A stretch of 64,000 nt of DNA from Eublepharis macularius (lineage: Eukaryota; Chordata; Lepidosauria; Squamata; Eublepharidae). The notes below the pieces were generated by a model. The model ran no database searches. It saw only the letters and a list, made by a program, of their open reading frames with translations, and was not told the origin of the DNA. The position numbers were made by a program, and so were the translations under genes. The stretch covers positions 37,308,001-37,372,000 of the forward strand of contig NC_072806.1 in assembly GCF_028583425.1 (NCBI RefSeq), in the 5' to 3' direction. Positions within the stretch are counted from its first letter, which is position 1; the number at the start of each line of letters is the position of its first letter. Shown here piece after piece: positions 54,890 through 64,000 of the stretch.

Positions 54890-55180
54890 CGTAATAGCTA
54901 TAATTGCTGCAGCAATTACTAATTTTTACAAAGCTATCAAAAGGCCCTCTTGTGGTACGGCGGGGAAAAATGCAGACGAAACTGTGGCTAATGGAGAAAA
55001 ATGTGTAGATCCCCTCCCCCACCCCATATGGAAGCTCCATTCCAAATCCAAATGTCTCTGCAGCAGCAATGAATGCAAAAGGGAGAATCTTCATAGAACC
55101 GTAGATCTGGAAGGGGCCTTACAGACCGTCTCTTCCAACCGCCTGCCCAATGCACGAACAGCCTAAAGCTGCAGGAGCAG
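54890..55180 (-). repeat. CR1 3' UTR fragment and unassigned sequence
   Basis: At 55090-55170 'catagaaccgtagatctgga', AGGGGCC and 'caaccgcctgcccaatgcac' match the reverse of the CR1 3' UTR also seen at 52845-52910. The rest is unassigned. Confidence 0.65.
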
Positions 55181-56035
55181 GCGAGGTCAACATTCTCACC
55201 AGATTTAGCTTCAGATGCTCCATTCTCCCCCAAGTTTCAGAAGGAAAACAGCCTTTGGTGTACAGGTATCACACAGCTCACTGGGTGCTGATGCTAATTC
55301 CTAATGGTATGTGAAACGTGGGCAAATAGGTTTTAGAAAACCACATTAATGTGGGTTTATGCTGATTTCTAAGTGGAGAAGCAAAATCTATTCTCCGCAT
55401 GTGGTTTCTTATAAAAGAATCCAATTCCCCCAAGTCAGACGGGAAAGAACACTTTGTCAACCAGCACAAGAGTAGAATGTGACAATTCACAATCTACCAG
55501 TGTGAAGTCTAGCGTGAGTAATGTGACAAATCTTATAATGCCACATGGGTTGTGTTTTGGGTTGTTATGTGTGTTTGCACTATTTTAATTCAGAAAGGCT
55601 TTGCACCTGCCAAAACAGCTAGCAATCTTGGAGGAGGAAAACAACTTGGGTTCATTTTGTCTAGGAGACGAGGATGTTTTGCACTGGCTACCCAGCCATC
55701 AATTCATCAACTGTTAGGCAGACTGCAAAGGAAACAGCCGGGTCATATTCTGCTCATTTGCTGCTGAAAGGTGTGTGGCAGCTAAGAGAGAAAGCTCTGA
55801 TCAAGATTCTTTCGCCAGCATAAAAGCCGGAGATTGAGCTTGTTCCATAAGTTACTGGTAGCTGTGTATCTCCAGGTGGATGATAACTGTGTAAAAGTAA
55901 AGTGAATATGTGACTGTATTATTCATGCCATATCTATAACAAGAGATGTGAACACCCCAAAAAGTGTTTTTTCCACCCCACCCTCAATTACTTCATTTTC
56001 TCCAGCAGAAAAATTGGAAAATTTGGGGGATCATA
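55180..56035. other. No gene recognised
   Basis: No family resemblance or repeat that I can name. Confidence 0.35.
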
Positions 56036-56052
56036 ACAAATACCTCCTCTGA

Positions 56053-56232
56053 TCCAGAGGAGTTAGCCGTGTTAGTCTGTAGTCTCAAAACAGTAAAGAC
56101 TCCAGTAGTAGCACATTTAAGACTAACCAACTTTATTATGGCATAAGCTTTCGAGAACCACAGTTCTCTTCATCAGATGCACAATGCATCTGACGAAGAG
56201 AACTGTGGTTCTCGAAAGCTTATGCTGCAATA
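56053..56232. mobile_element. Penelope-like element, family P1, two arms
   Basis: Flanked by a perfect 15-bp duplication AAATACCTCCTCTGA (56038-56052 and 56233-56247). It begins TCCAGAGGAGTTAGCCGTG. The left arm (- strand, 56141-56180) has the canonical CTGATGA box; the right arm (+ strand, 56186-56225) has CTGACGA. Both have GAGAAC-TGTG-GTTCTC hairpins, GAA, AGCTT and GCAT/ATGC flanks. It ends in CAATAAA. Confidence 0.8.
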
Positions 56233-56249
56233 AAATACCTCCTCTGAAA

Positions 56250-56670
56250 TACGTAGTTGCTGTTTTTAAGTGAGAAAAACCTTGTACAAAGCATTTCACT
56301 CTTCCCAAATATACAACAAAAAATAACTGAGGACTTTTTGAGTCTTTCCAATAAAAATTTGGGGAGTACTGGGGAAAAACCTCTTATGCTGCAGACATAT
56401 ACAGCATTTTCAGTAATATTTTAATGTAAATTTTGGCAGCAATGAATATGGTATAATGTGTTTAATGTTAATACATTATCAAAGATTTTGGCGATGGCAG
56501 CGTTACAGAGTTTAGCTTAATATGCGAACATGCTGGACTGTTTATGGCAAATACTACAATTTACATGCCAACTGTTATAAATGATGTATAAGTTATAAGT
56601 GATGTATAAATGATAGGAAATTGCGTATATTTCAATCCCCCCATTCCATTTTTTTTCATAAAAGGGGGGG
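56250..56670. other. No gene recognised
   Basis: AT-rich; nothing recognisable. Confidence 0.35.
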
Positions 56671-56671
56671 A

Positions 56672-56902
56672 AAAGAGGTGGTGGGACTCAGTGGGTTGCC
56701 CTCGGAGAAAATGGTCACATGGCTGGTGGCCCTGCCCCCTGATCTCCAGACAGAGGGGAGTTGAGATTGCCCTCCACGCCGCTGGGCGGCGCGGAGGGCA
56801 ATCTCAACTCCCCTCTGTCTGGAGATCAGGGGGCGGGGCCACCAGCCATGTGACTGTTTTCAAGAGGTTCCAGAACTCCGTTCCCCCTGAAAAAAAGCCC
56901 TG
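56672..56902. mobile_element. hAT-type palindromic MITE, family A copy 5
   Basis: The right end CTGAAAAAAAGCCCTG is intact; the left end is degraded next to a G-run and T-run. The arms GCCCCCTGATCTCCAGACAG/complement and GGGCAATCTCAACTCCCC are well preserved. Confidence 0.85.
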
Positions 56903-57389
56903 GGCAGTTCTATGTGCAGTTCCACAGTCATGCCCTGGAAGAAGTGAATTTGGCATCAGGCCTTGATTTTAGTATTTCAACGTTATCTTTGTATTCCTCC
57001 CGCTGCCATCCCCCTTCAGTTTCTAGTCCTGAAGGCTGCAAAGAGTTTTGAGTGATCAACTAATGACTGGTAAAATCTCAGAACATCAGAATTCCAAGCT
57101 GCCCTTTGTTCTATCGCACGACTGAAACAGAAGAGGAAGAACTTCTACAGGAGAAGCAAATGTGTACAAATTTGACCAGATTTACACTGGTTTCCCTTGA
57201 CACAGAATGAGAATTATTTTGAAATATTTTGACAGCAGTCTGCTATTCTGTTGTTTTGCTTTTAAAAAGTGTAATCCTATATTTATTTATGTTTATTGTG
57301 TCCTGTCATTCAGACCTTCAAGAGCTCCCTACCCCACCTCACCCCCGGCCATGTGGACACATCCTCAAGAGCTCCGAGGGCCTGGTACT

Positions 57390-57605
57390 GCAGTGACGAG
57401 GCCAGGATCTAGGAGACGGAGGTTGACTACTTCCATGCCAAGGTCTGCCGTGGAGCCTGTTGGATGGCCCTGGGCCAGTCATTCTTCCTCATTCTAACCT
57501 ACCTCACAGGGTAGTTGTGAGGGTAAAATGGAAAAAGAGAGAACAGTGCAGCCTGAGCATTTTGGAATGGTGGGATAAAAATGTGCTAGATAACTAAATG
57601 CATGT
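57390..57605 (+). mobile_element. Sauria-like tRNA SINE, diverged
   Basis: 'ggtactgcagtgacgaggcc', 'gaggttgactacttccatgc', 'gccctgggccagtcattctt', 'aacctacctcacagggtag' in order. Confidence 0.65.
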
Positions 57606-57729
57606 GTATAAACCAGGTTAATATAAAGTGAGTGGGGGTCAATTTGACACAGTGTGGCCCCCCTCACTTAAAAAGAACTGTCTGGTAAAGTCATTTTTCC
57701 TGTGTATTAACCAGATGCTGTATAAAGAC

Positions 57730-58153
57730 TAGAGATGTGCACAAACCAAAATACAAACCAAAATCAAGCATGAACCAGGCCGGTTCGTGGTTTGCGAACC
57801 GCAGTTCATCAGATCCCATTTCTGACGAACCGTCACAAACTTTAGGCTGGTTCGTTTGGTTCGGTTTTTGGTTCGTGACTTCAGACAACCTGGTGCCAAT
57901 CAATCAGTTTCCTAGGCAATGGGATGGGCTTCCTGCAGACTTTCTTCTGGCCCAGAAGTGACCTTCTGCTGACCCAGAAGTGGCCTTCTGCTGACCTGGA
58001 AGTGATGATTTTCTGACCAGGATGTGGCGTTTTCATGAACAAAATGAATCGGTTCACGAACCAGGGGCAGGTTTGTGGAAGTTCGTGGTTTGTGAAATTT
58101 GACGAACCACAAACCACATGGTTTGTTTTTTTCCCGGTTTGTGCCCATCTCTA
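57730..58153. mobile_element. hAT-type element with TAGAGATG termini
   Basis: TAGAGATGTGCACAAACC...GGTTTGTGCCCATCTCTA with a perfect 8-bp duplication ATAAAGAC (57722-57729 and 58154-58161). The interior is rich in 'ggttcg' and 'cgaacc' in both orientations and has three direct copies of a 'gacc(c/t)agaagtg' unit (57950-58005). Non-autonomous. Confidence 0.9.
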
Positions 58154-58159
58154 ATAAAG

Positions 58160-59755
58160 ACACAGGCCTACATCGAACCACATTCCAAAAATGCTTAATT
58201 TTTCTTGAGGGGTGGCAATTTTTGCCCGTTTCCACTGCCAGTTCTCCCCTATTATGCTGCCTACTGATCCATAGGAACAAAAACGGGGGTGGGGGGCAGG
58301 CTGCTACGGTGAAGAAGTGGTAAAATGTTGCTGCTAACCCTTTCTAAGAAAACTTAAATACCCTGAAGTGAAGTCTTCAGAACTGAATGGTTGGGTAGAA
58401 GCCATTACCCTGAATGTCCATTGGGGTTACGTTTCCATCCCTTCTTCCTTTGAGAGGGTCTTGTCTTTCCTTTTGGGAATGTTGTAAGACTGTTTAAAAA
58501 AACACAACCAGTCTTGTGCCTCACTCTAGGCTAATGGGAGCTCATTAAAAATCAAGGCAAATCATCAAGGCCACATAATGCTGAGAGAAGGGTTTTTCCC
58601 TGGTCCCTGATGGAGCTTGGTGCCTCACAAGTATTTAACACACTGCTAGCTTAAACTTTGGCAGGCCTCTACCTCAGCGCAAGCTGTGCTGTATGTTAAA
58701 CATGAGGGAAGTTTCTTGAAAACTAGTCTCTTTTGGTAATGGTTCCTGGGGGGGGGGCAAGAGGGCACCCTGCATGTTTCTCCCCCACCCCTTTGCTCCC
58801 ATGCTGTGTTGGAACAGACACATACAGATTATTTTGGAGGCTATTTGCTTGAGCTGCTTGGCTCGCCCCGTCTCCCCTGTGCTGCTGCCGCTGCGCATAC
58901 TGCAAGCTCATTCTGCTGTGCGCTAATGCTATTATCCTCCTGAAATTAAATATCAAGTCCAAACCTATAATGTTTCACAGGGAGGGAATTGGGGTTATAT
59001 ATTCCTGGGTAGAGCCACCTTCTATTTCAGTCGTAGCATTTAATTATGATTGGTATGTTAGTGCCCACCAGAGCATAACAAATTGTCATTATGTTATTCT
59101 GCTGAGTCTAATTTAATTGGCAAGTTGTCACAAAAGCAATTATCCGTCATTTACTTTGTTGCCATAACCACATCTTAGAGAGCACCTGCTGCCCGTAATG
59201 GAAAAGACTCCCCAAGTCTCCCCGGTCCTGGATTTCTTCCACTTCTCAGATGCACAAGATGTTGCTTCCTCTTCTTAGTTCAGTTTTTGTTTCATGGTTG
59301 TTCCTTGTTTCCTGTATTGGTGTACTCACAAAAAGCTCCTGTGTGAAGCTAGAAATCTTTGGCACAGGTGAAGAGCTGACAGTAGTGTTCTGGGAAAATA
59401 TGATTTTGGGGGATCGCCTAGCAAGCAAGGAAGTAATAAACGGTTATGAGATTGGTGCACTTCTGCTTTTTCAGTGCAATCCTGAGGGCCATGGAGGCAG
59501 CAAGCAGCCGGCGCACTTGTAATGTTGCCACTTAACTCCCTAAAGGGTTTTGATAAAGGCCGGGAGGCAGCGGAGAGACCCAGAAAAGGGGGAGGGGAGG
59601 CATACGGTTCATGACCATGTCACTAGCAACCACACCATTGCACCCAGATGGTGTCCCAGGAGTCCGATGAGACAGCTGCGACAGGACGGAAAGAACCAAT
59701 CACAAAGTGGCAGCAATGGGGATCCAGCCCAGCTGAGAGGGGGACACATCATAGT
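58160..59755. other. No gene recognised
   Basis: No credible coding region. A stretch near 59030-59180 is AT-rich and unremarkable; open frames lack resemblance to known families. Confidence 0.35.
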
Positions 59756-59764
59756 GCTTGTGGT

Positions 59765-59782
59765 ACACACACACACACACAC
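59765..59782. repeat. (AC)n microsatellite
   Basis: An uninterrupted dinucleotide run. Confidence 0.95.
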
Positions 59783-60680
59783 CCAATCTCCTTAAAGGCA
59801 CAAGGGCCTGGCAGACTGTAATCGGTCCCAGCAACCTGAGCACCAGGGGCACCTCCAAACAGGTCCACTCAGGAGCACACCCCATGTGGGACAAAGGGTG
59901 CAGCCCCCAGGAAAGTAGCATGGTGAGGGGACAAGGAGTGCACACGCCCACCAGCAGAGATTCAAAACAGAAGCATGAGCAGCAATGGCCAACAGAACGG
60001 ATGCCCTGCCTGACATATTGGCTGGGGCTGCAGGTCCGCCCCATGGGGGGCATTTGCCAGAAGACCCCTTGAGGTGCCTGCTGTTGTCACCTGGGAGGTA
60101 CTTACTGATCTTGTGAGGAAGGGGTCTGCTATTGCACCTGATCAATCTGCTGCTTCTGCAGGGCTCTGACCCTGTAAGGGAAGGGGCCCCCCGGGGTTCC
60201 TTGGCATGCTGATCCAGAGAGCACAGCGAGGCAGCTGCCAGGCACCCTGACTCACAGCTGTGCCCTGTCCCCTGCCTGAGATGGGGTCCCTAGCAAGGGA
60301 GCTTGCGAACAGCACAGGGCAGGGCTGCCAGCATCCCTTCCCCACACCTCATAGGTAGCTGTTCCAGGTACTCTTCCCGGGGAGTACACTCTATTGCATA
60401 AAATGGGACATGGTGCGGGGAAGGCCTGGTTTGCACCACCCCCGTACACGTGCACCACTGGCCTTGGCAGCAGAGATCAGCCTCTGTGAGGGCAACAGGG
60501 ATGCCCCTGCTCCCCTGTCAGTGCATGGTCACCTCTCCAGGTTAGTCTTTGGAGATGGGGTACCTGTTAGGGTTCTGCAATGGGACATGCTATCCACACA
60601 GTATGGCTTGGGTGTTAATGCTAAGTGCTGCTTTAGTGGTGCTAAGAGCTTTCCCTGTGCCTCTCCCAGTCAGTCACAGT
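59783..60680. other. No gene recognised
   Basis: GC-moderate sequence with overlapping open frames on both strands, none supported by motifs or splice sites. Confidence 0.35.
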
Positions 60681-60835
60681 TCTCTCAAAGCTCTCTCAGC
60701 CCCACCAAACTCACAGGGTGATTGTTGTGGGGATAATAATAACACACTTTGTAAACCGCTTTGAGTGGGCATTAAGTTGTCCTGAAGGGCAGTATATAAA
60801 TCGAATGTTGTTGTTGTTGTTGTTGTTATTAGAAC
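60680..60835 (+). mobile_element. Sauria-like SINE, 3' half
   Basis: 'ctctcagccccaccaaactc', 'acactttgtaaaccgctttg', 'cattaagttgtcctgaaggg', tail (GTT)n. Confidence 0.85.
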
Positions 60836-61284
60836 TGAGGGGCAGTGATTGAGTGCTGGGGAGGGGGTTTGGCCACTGCTGGGGGGGAGGTGACTGGTTG
60901 TGGCTGTAGTCAGTATCCTGTGCTCTGCTGGGGCTTTTCATGGGGATGTGCCTGTAGAAGGGGCACTTGGCATTTCCCGGTGCGTGGATGCCTAAGGGCT
61001 GCGCTGTGTTTTTGGCTGGAGTAACTCTCCGCTGCTGTTGGGGGTGTCTTCAGGCTGGAGTGGCTTAGTGAGCCGTCTCCCGCCACACTCCCTGGAATAC
61101 CCAGTTCCATGCTGATGCAGGGATTTGCGCTGGCAGGCCACCAGTGGGTGGCCATTGTGGGGCAGCAGCAGCAGACAAAACCAATGTATTGGCAGCACTC
61201 CTGCCCATGCCAGTATATCTCAGACATACACCAGTGTAATGGCTAGTTGACTCCCTAAATGCACCCCCCCCCGGACTGTGCTGT

Positions 61285-61510
61285 TTATTGGTGGTGGAAA
61301 GTGCTGTCAAATCATAGCCACCTTATGGCAACCCCTGCTGGGAGTTTCAAGGTAAGAGGCTAACAGAGGTGGTTTGCCATTGCCTACCTCTGCATTGCAA
61401 CCCTGGACTTCTTTGGATGTCTCCCATCTAATTACTAAGGTTAACCCTATTTAGTTTCTGAGATCTGACAAGATTGGCCTTGCATGGGCTATCCAGATCA
61501 GGGCATACAG
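61285..61510 (-). mobile_element. 5S rRNA-derived SINE
   Basis: On the - strand: 'ggatagcccatgcaagg', 'cagatctcagaaactaaata', GGGTTAACC, 'tagatgggagacatcc', 'gaggtaggcaatggcaaacc', ending in 'ataaggtggctatgatttga' CAGCAC. Confidence 0.85.
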
Positions 61511-61800
61511 TTTATTACTTTATTGAAAATTCTTTACTCTTCTTTTCAATATTTACTATTGTAAAAATGCCTACCAAAATTATAGCTTACAAAAGTATAA
61601 AGAAACACAGTGATAAAAAAGCAGTAATAAAAGCAGCATAGTGTAAAATCCAAAACGCTAAGAGGTGATCAAAGAGCCTAAGCAGTAAAGCTGCACTAAG
61701 AATTGTAGCCGTCAAGGTCCCTTACCACCACCACTCAGCTGGACAGCAAAATAAGAATGGGGGGAACGGGACATGAGAAGTAGTTGTCAGCATCCCAACA
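61511..61800. other. No gene recognised
   Basis: AT-rich; nothing identified. Confidence 0.35.
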
Positions 61801-61810
61801 TGCTGAAATC

Positions 61811-62072
61811 CAGGGCTTTTTTTCTGGGAAAAGAGGTGGTGGAACTCAGTGGGTTGCCCTGGCAGAAAATGGTCACATGGCTGGTGGCCCTGCCCCCTTG
61901 ATCTCCAGACAGAGGGGAGTTGAGATTGCCCTCTGCGTCACTGGAGCGGCACGGAGGGCAATCTAAACTCCCCTCTTTCTGGAGATCAAGGGGCGGGGCC
62001 ACTGGCCATGTGACCATTTTCAAGAGGTTCCGGAACTCCGTTCCACCGCGTTCCAGCTGAAAAAAAGCCCTG
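61811..62072. mobile_element. hAT-type palindromic MITE, family A copy 6
   Basis: CAGGGCTTTTTTTCTGGG...AAAAAAAGCCCTG with a perfect 8-bp duplication CTGAAATC (61803-61810 and 62073-62080). Long arms as in the other copies. Confidence 0.93.
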
Positions 62073-62214
62073 CTGAAATCACTGGATGTAACATCAGTGC
62101 ATCACTGGCAACTCTCTAGTACTGAGCCAGAACTTCTATGGCTGCTGGCAACCAGAGCTAGTAATCATACAAAAACAAACCAACCAGAGTGTCAAAGCCA
62201 TAAAATAGAATCAG

Positions 62215-62465
62215 AAATAAATAATAATAATAACATTCAATTTATATACCGCCCTTCAGGACAACTTAACACCCACTCAGAGTGGTTTACAAAGTGTGTC
62301 ATTATTCCCCCAACAAACACCCTGTGAGGTGGGTGGGGCTGAGAGAGCTCCGAGAGAGCTGTGACTGACCCAAGGTCACCCAGCTGTCTTCATGTGGAGG
62401 AGTGGGGAATCAAACCCGGCTCTCCAGATTAGAGTCCCGCGCTCTTAACCACTACACCAAAATGG
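62215..62465 (-). mobile_element. Sauria-like tRNA SINE
   Basis: Tail (ATT)n at 62220 on the + strand side; then 'ataccgcccttcaggacaac', 'accctgtgaggtgggtgggg', 'acccaaggtcacccagctgt', 'gggaatcaaacccggctctc', 'gctcttaaccactacacc'. Confidence 0.9.
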
Positions 62466-62574
62466 CTGAAATCAGCAACAATAAAGATCAACTGGCAGAG
62501 TTTGATTCAACCTTCCGAAGTGGCCAAACATGCTTCCTGGGGCAGCCATTTAGTTGTAAATCTTGTCTCATGGG

Positions 62575-63372
62575 TAGAGGTGGGCACAAACAGGAAAAAA
62601 AAATGAACACAATGTTTGTTCATTGCCATCCATGAACAGGGAATCATGAACAACCACGAACATGACCCTGTTCATGAACATGTTTGTGGTTGGCTGTTCA
62701 TGGGAGGGAGGGTGGAGACTTGGAAGGGAAGAAAGTTCCCTGCGCCATTTGCAAACGGCTTGAGGAAACTCCTTCCCTTCCAAGTCTCCCTCCTTCCAGC
62801 CGGTTGGAGGGAGGGGGGGGGAGACTTCGTCAGGATACCCCTGACAAGCGGCTGAGTTGGGGGTGAAGTGCCCCTCTCCCTGCTGCTGTGCAGCAGCAGG
62901 GAGAAGGGCATTTCATCCCAGCAGGCTGCACTCAGCCACTTGTCAGGGGTTTCCCAAACAAGCAGCTGAGTGGTGGATTTAAATGTCCCTCTTCCTGCAC
63001 TGAGCAGCAGCAGGGAGAGGGAAATTTAAACCCCGGCAGGCTGCAATCAACCCTTGTCAGGGTTTTCCCTGACAAGCAGCTGAGTGGGGGGCGGGGTGAA
63101 GTGCCCCTGGGCTTAGATTGGGGTTTCCAGGGCAACAGGAGTTCATACAGAGTTCAGAAAGTCCGTGCCTACTGTTGCCAAGGGAATTGATTGAAAGGCT
63201 TGATGAACAGCTGATCTGGCTTGATGAACACCTGATGAACACCACGAATAGGGTTTGGAACCGAACACATGTTCATCGGGAACGGGGCCTCACGACCAGC
63301 TTGCTCGCGAACAGCTGATCAGGCTGTTCGTAGCTTCTTTTTTGTTCGTATTGCTGTTTGTGCGCACCTCTA
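62575..63372. mobile_element. hAT-type element with TAGAGGTG termini (798 bp)
   Basis: TAGAGGTGGGCACAAACAG...CTGTTTGTGCGCACCTCTA, flanked by CTCATGGG (62567-62574) and CTCATGGA (63373-63380), 7 of 8 identical. The interior has three diverged modules containing 'ctgacaagc(g/a)gctgag' and 'gcagcagcagggag' in direct and inverted order. Related in its ends to 57730-58153. Confidence 0.88.
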
Positions 63373-63859
63373 CTCATGGATCACTTGGAAAAAGACCTTC
63401 TCTCCATTGTTCACTAGTTCCACTGTATTAATGAAACTCTGGTTGTTCTTAAAATGGTAGGTATTTCATTGTACTCAAAGCTGCTCATGGAAAAAAACCC
63501 ACCCAAGTCACAAAATATCATTGTAAAACTATAGCTGTATGGCACCCTAGGTAGGATCCAAAAGCGCACAGGGTCTTTCCACCTCCCCTGTGCAACAAGA
63601 GGCCACAATGTGCCAAATTTGTCCTGAATATAGGGAACTTTTACAGTGCACAGGGGAGAGAGACAGTGCACAGTGCACAGTGAGACAGTGCACAGCCAGA
63701 GAGAAAAACTGGTAGAGACATTTCCTGATTAAATCACAGGACTTTTGGATTAACAACTATCCCTCAAAAACTGATCAAACTCGGTTATTAACATCATTGA
63801 AAAAATTATAGGCCATACAATATATCACAAACCAAAAGCTATACTGCTGAACTTACAGA

Positions 63860-64000
63860 GTGAAACTATCTACAGGATAGATCTCGTCTCAGTAATGCTA
63901 ACGGCAGCTAAGATGACTATAGCTCAAAAATGGAAAAGTGACTGTATATCCATCATTAGACAATGGCTATCTGGGATCTTTTAATTTCTGATAAAATAAC
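63860..64000 (+). mobile_element. L1 LINE ORF2 fragment, cut by window end
   Basis: A frame reads VMLTAAKMTIAQKWKS and IIRQWLSGIF, the conserved (L)L.AA...IAQ.WKS...W motif near the end of L1 ORF2, equivalent to LLAAGRLTIAAFWS in the copy at 27790-28556. Flanking L1 sequence probably starts before 63860. Confidence 0.75.

Noticed and set aside
44300-64000. Expected downstream neighbours of MRPS23 (CCDC182, MSI2)
   Set aside because: I looked for recognisable exons and saw none; either they lie beyond the window or are too diverged to see by eye.
1-64000. CRISPR arrays, operons or bacterial features
   Set aside because: The introns, SINEs and LINEs show a vertebrate nuclear genome; no regularly spaced direct repeats were seen.

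Overview
The window is vertebrate nuclear DNA and most probably comes from a squamate reptile. Coding exons are short and separated by long introns with GT...AG borders. The rest is dense interspersed repeats of the lizard type: Sauria-like tRNA SINEs, 5S rRNA-derived SINEs with BovB-like tails, CR1, L1, BovB and L2-class LINEs, and many non-autonomous hAT-type elements. A gecko is my best guess within squamates, but only from the flavour of the SINEs.

Two conserved genes are recognisable, both on the + strand. The last three coding exons of CUEDC1 lie at 5200-8818 (earlier exons were not found and probably precede the window). MRPS23, mitochondrial small-subunit protein mS23, is complete in five exons at 37903-44294 and encodes 190 residues. 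The CUEDC1-then-MRPS23 order in the same orientation matches the human 17q22 neighbourhood. A third protein-like signal is a single-exon C2 domain of synaptotagmin-like (Slp) type on the - strand at 26530-27324; it may be a retrocopy or a terminal exon.

Layout: 1-5.2 kb repeats (hAT-type element, broken CR1). 5.2-9.7 kb CUEDC1 3' end. 10.46-11.3 kb a GC/CpG-rich island of uncertain nature. 11.3-26 kb repeats, including a solo LTR nested in a SINE (20450-20909) and several inverted-repeat retroelements. 26.5-28.6 kb the C2 ORF and an L1 fragment. 28.6-37.8 kb a thick layer of MITEs and SINEs, including a perfect 104-bp-arm palindrome at 32711-32922. 37.8-44.5 kb MRPS23. 44.5-64 kb repeats, including a long CR1 reverse-transcriptase fragment (52850-54011) and hAT-type elements with clear 8-bp target duplications; an L1 fragment runs off the end.

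The most interesting signal is structural. Three different interspersed families (around 19.9/21.2 kb; 23.9 kb; 23.3/37.5/49.3/56.2 kb) have inverted arms, and two of them have 12-15 bp target duplications. Each carries a hammerhead-like core: CUGANGA, a hairpin, GAA, a self-complementary stem III, then UH, with flanks that pair as stem I. In one family the two copies show a G.U to A-U change in stem I that keeps the pairing. This fits remnants of Penelope-like retroelements, which are known to carry hammerhead motifs. All three families share one extra nucleotide before stem II, so self-cleavage is unproven.
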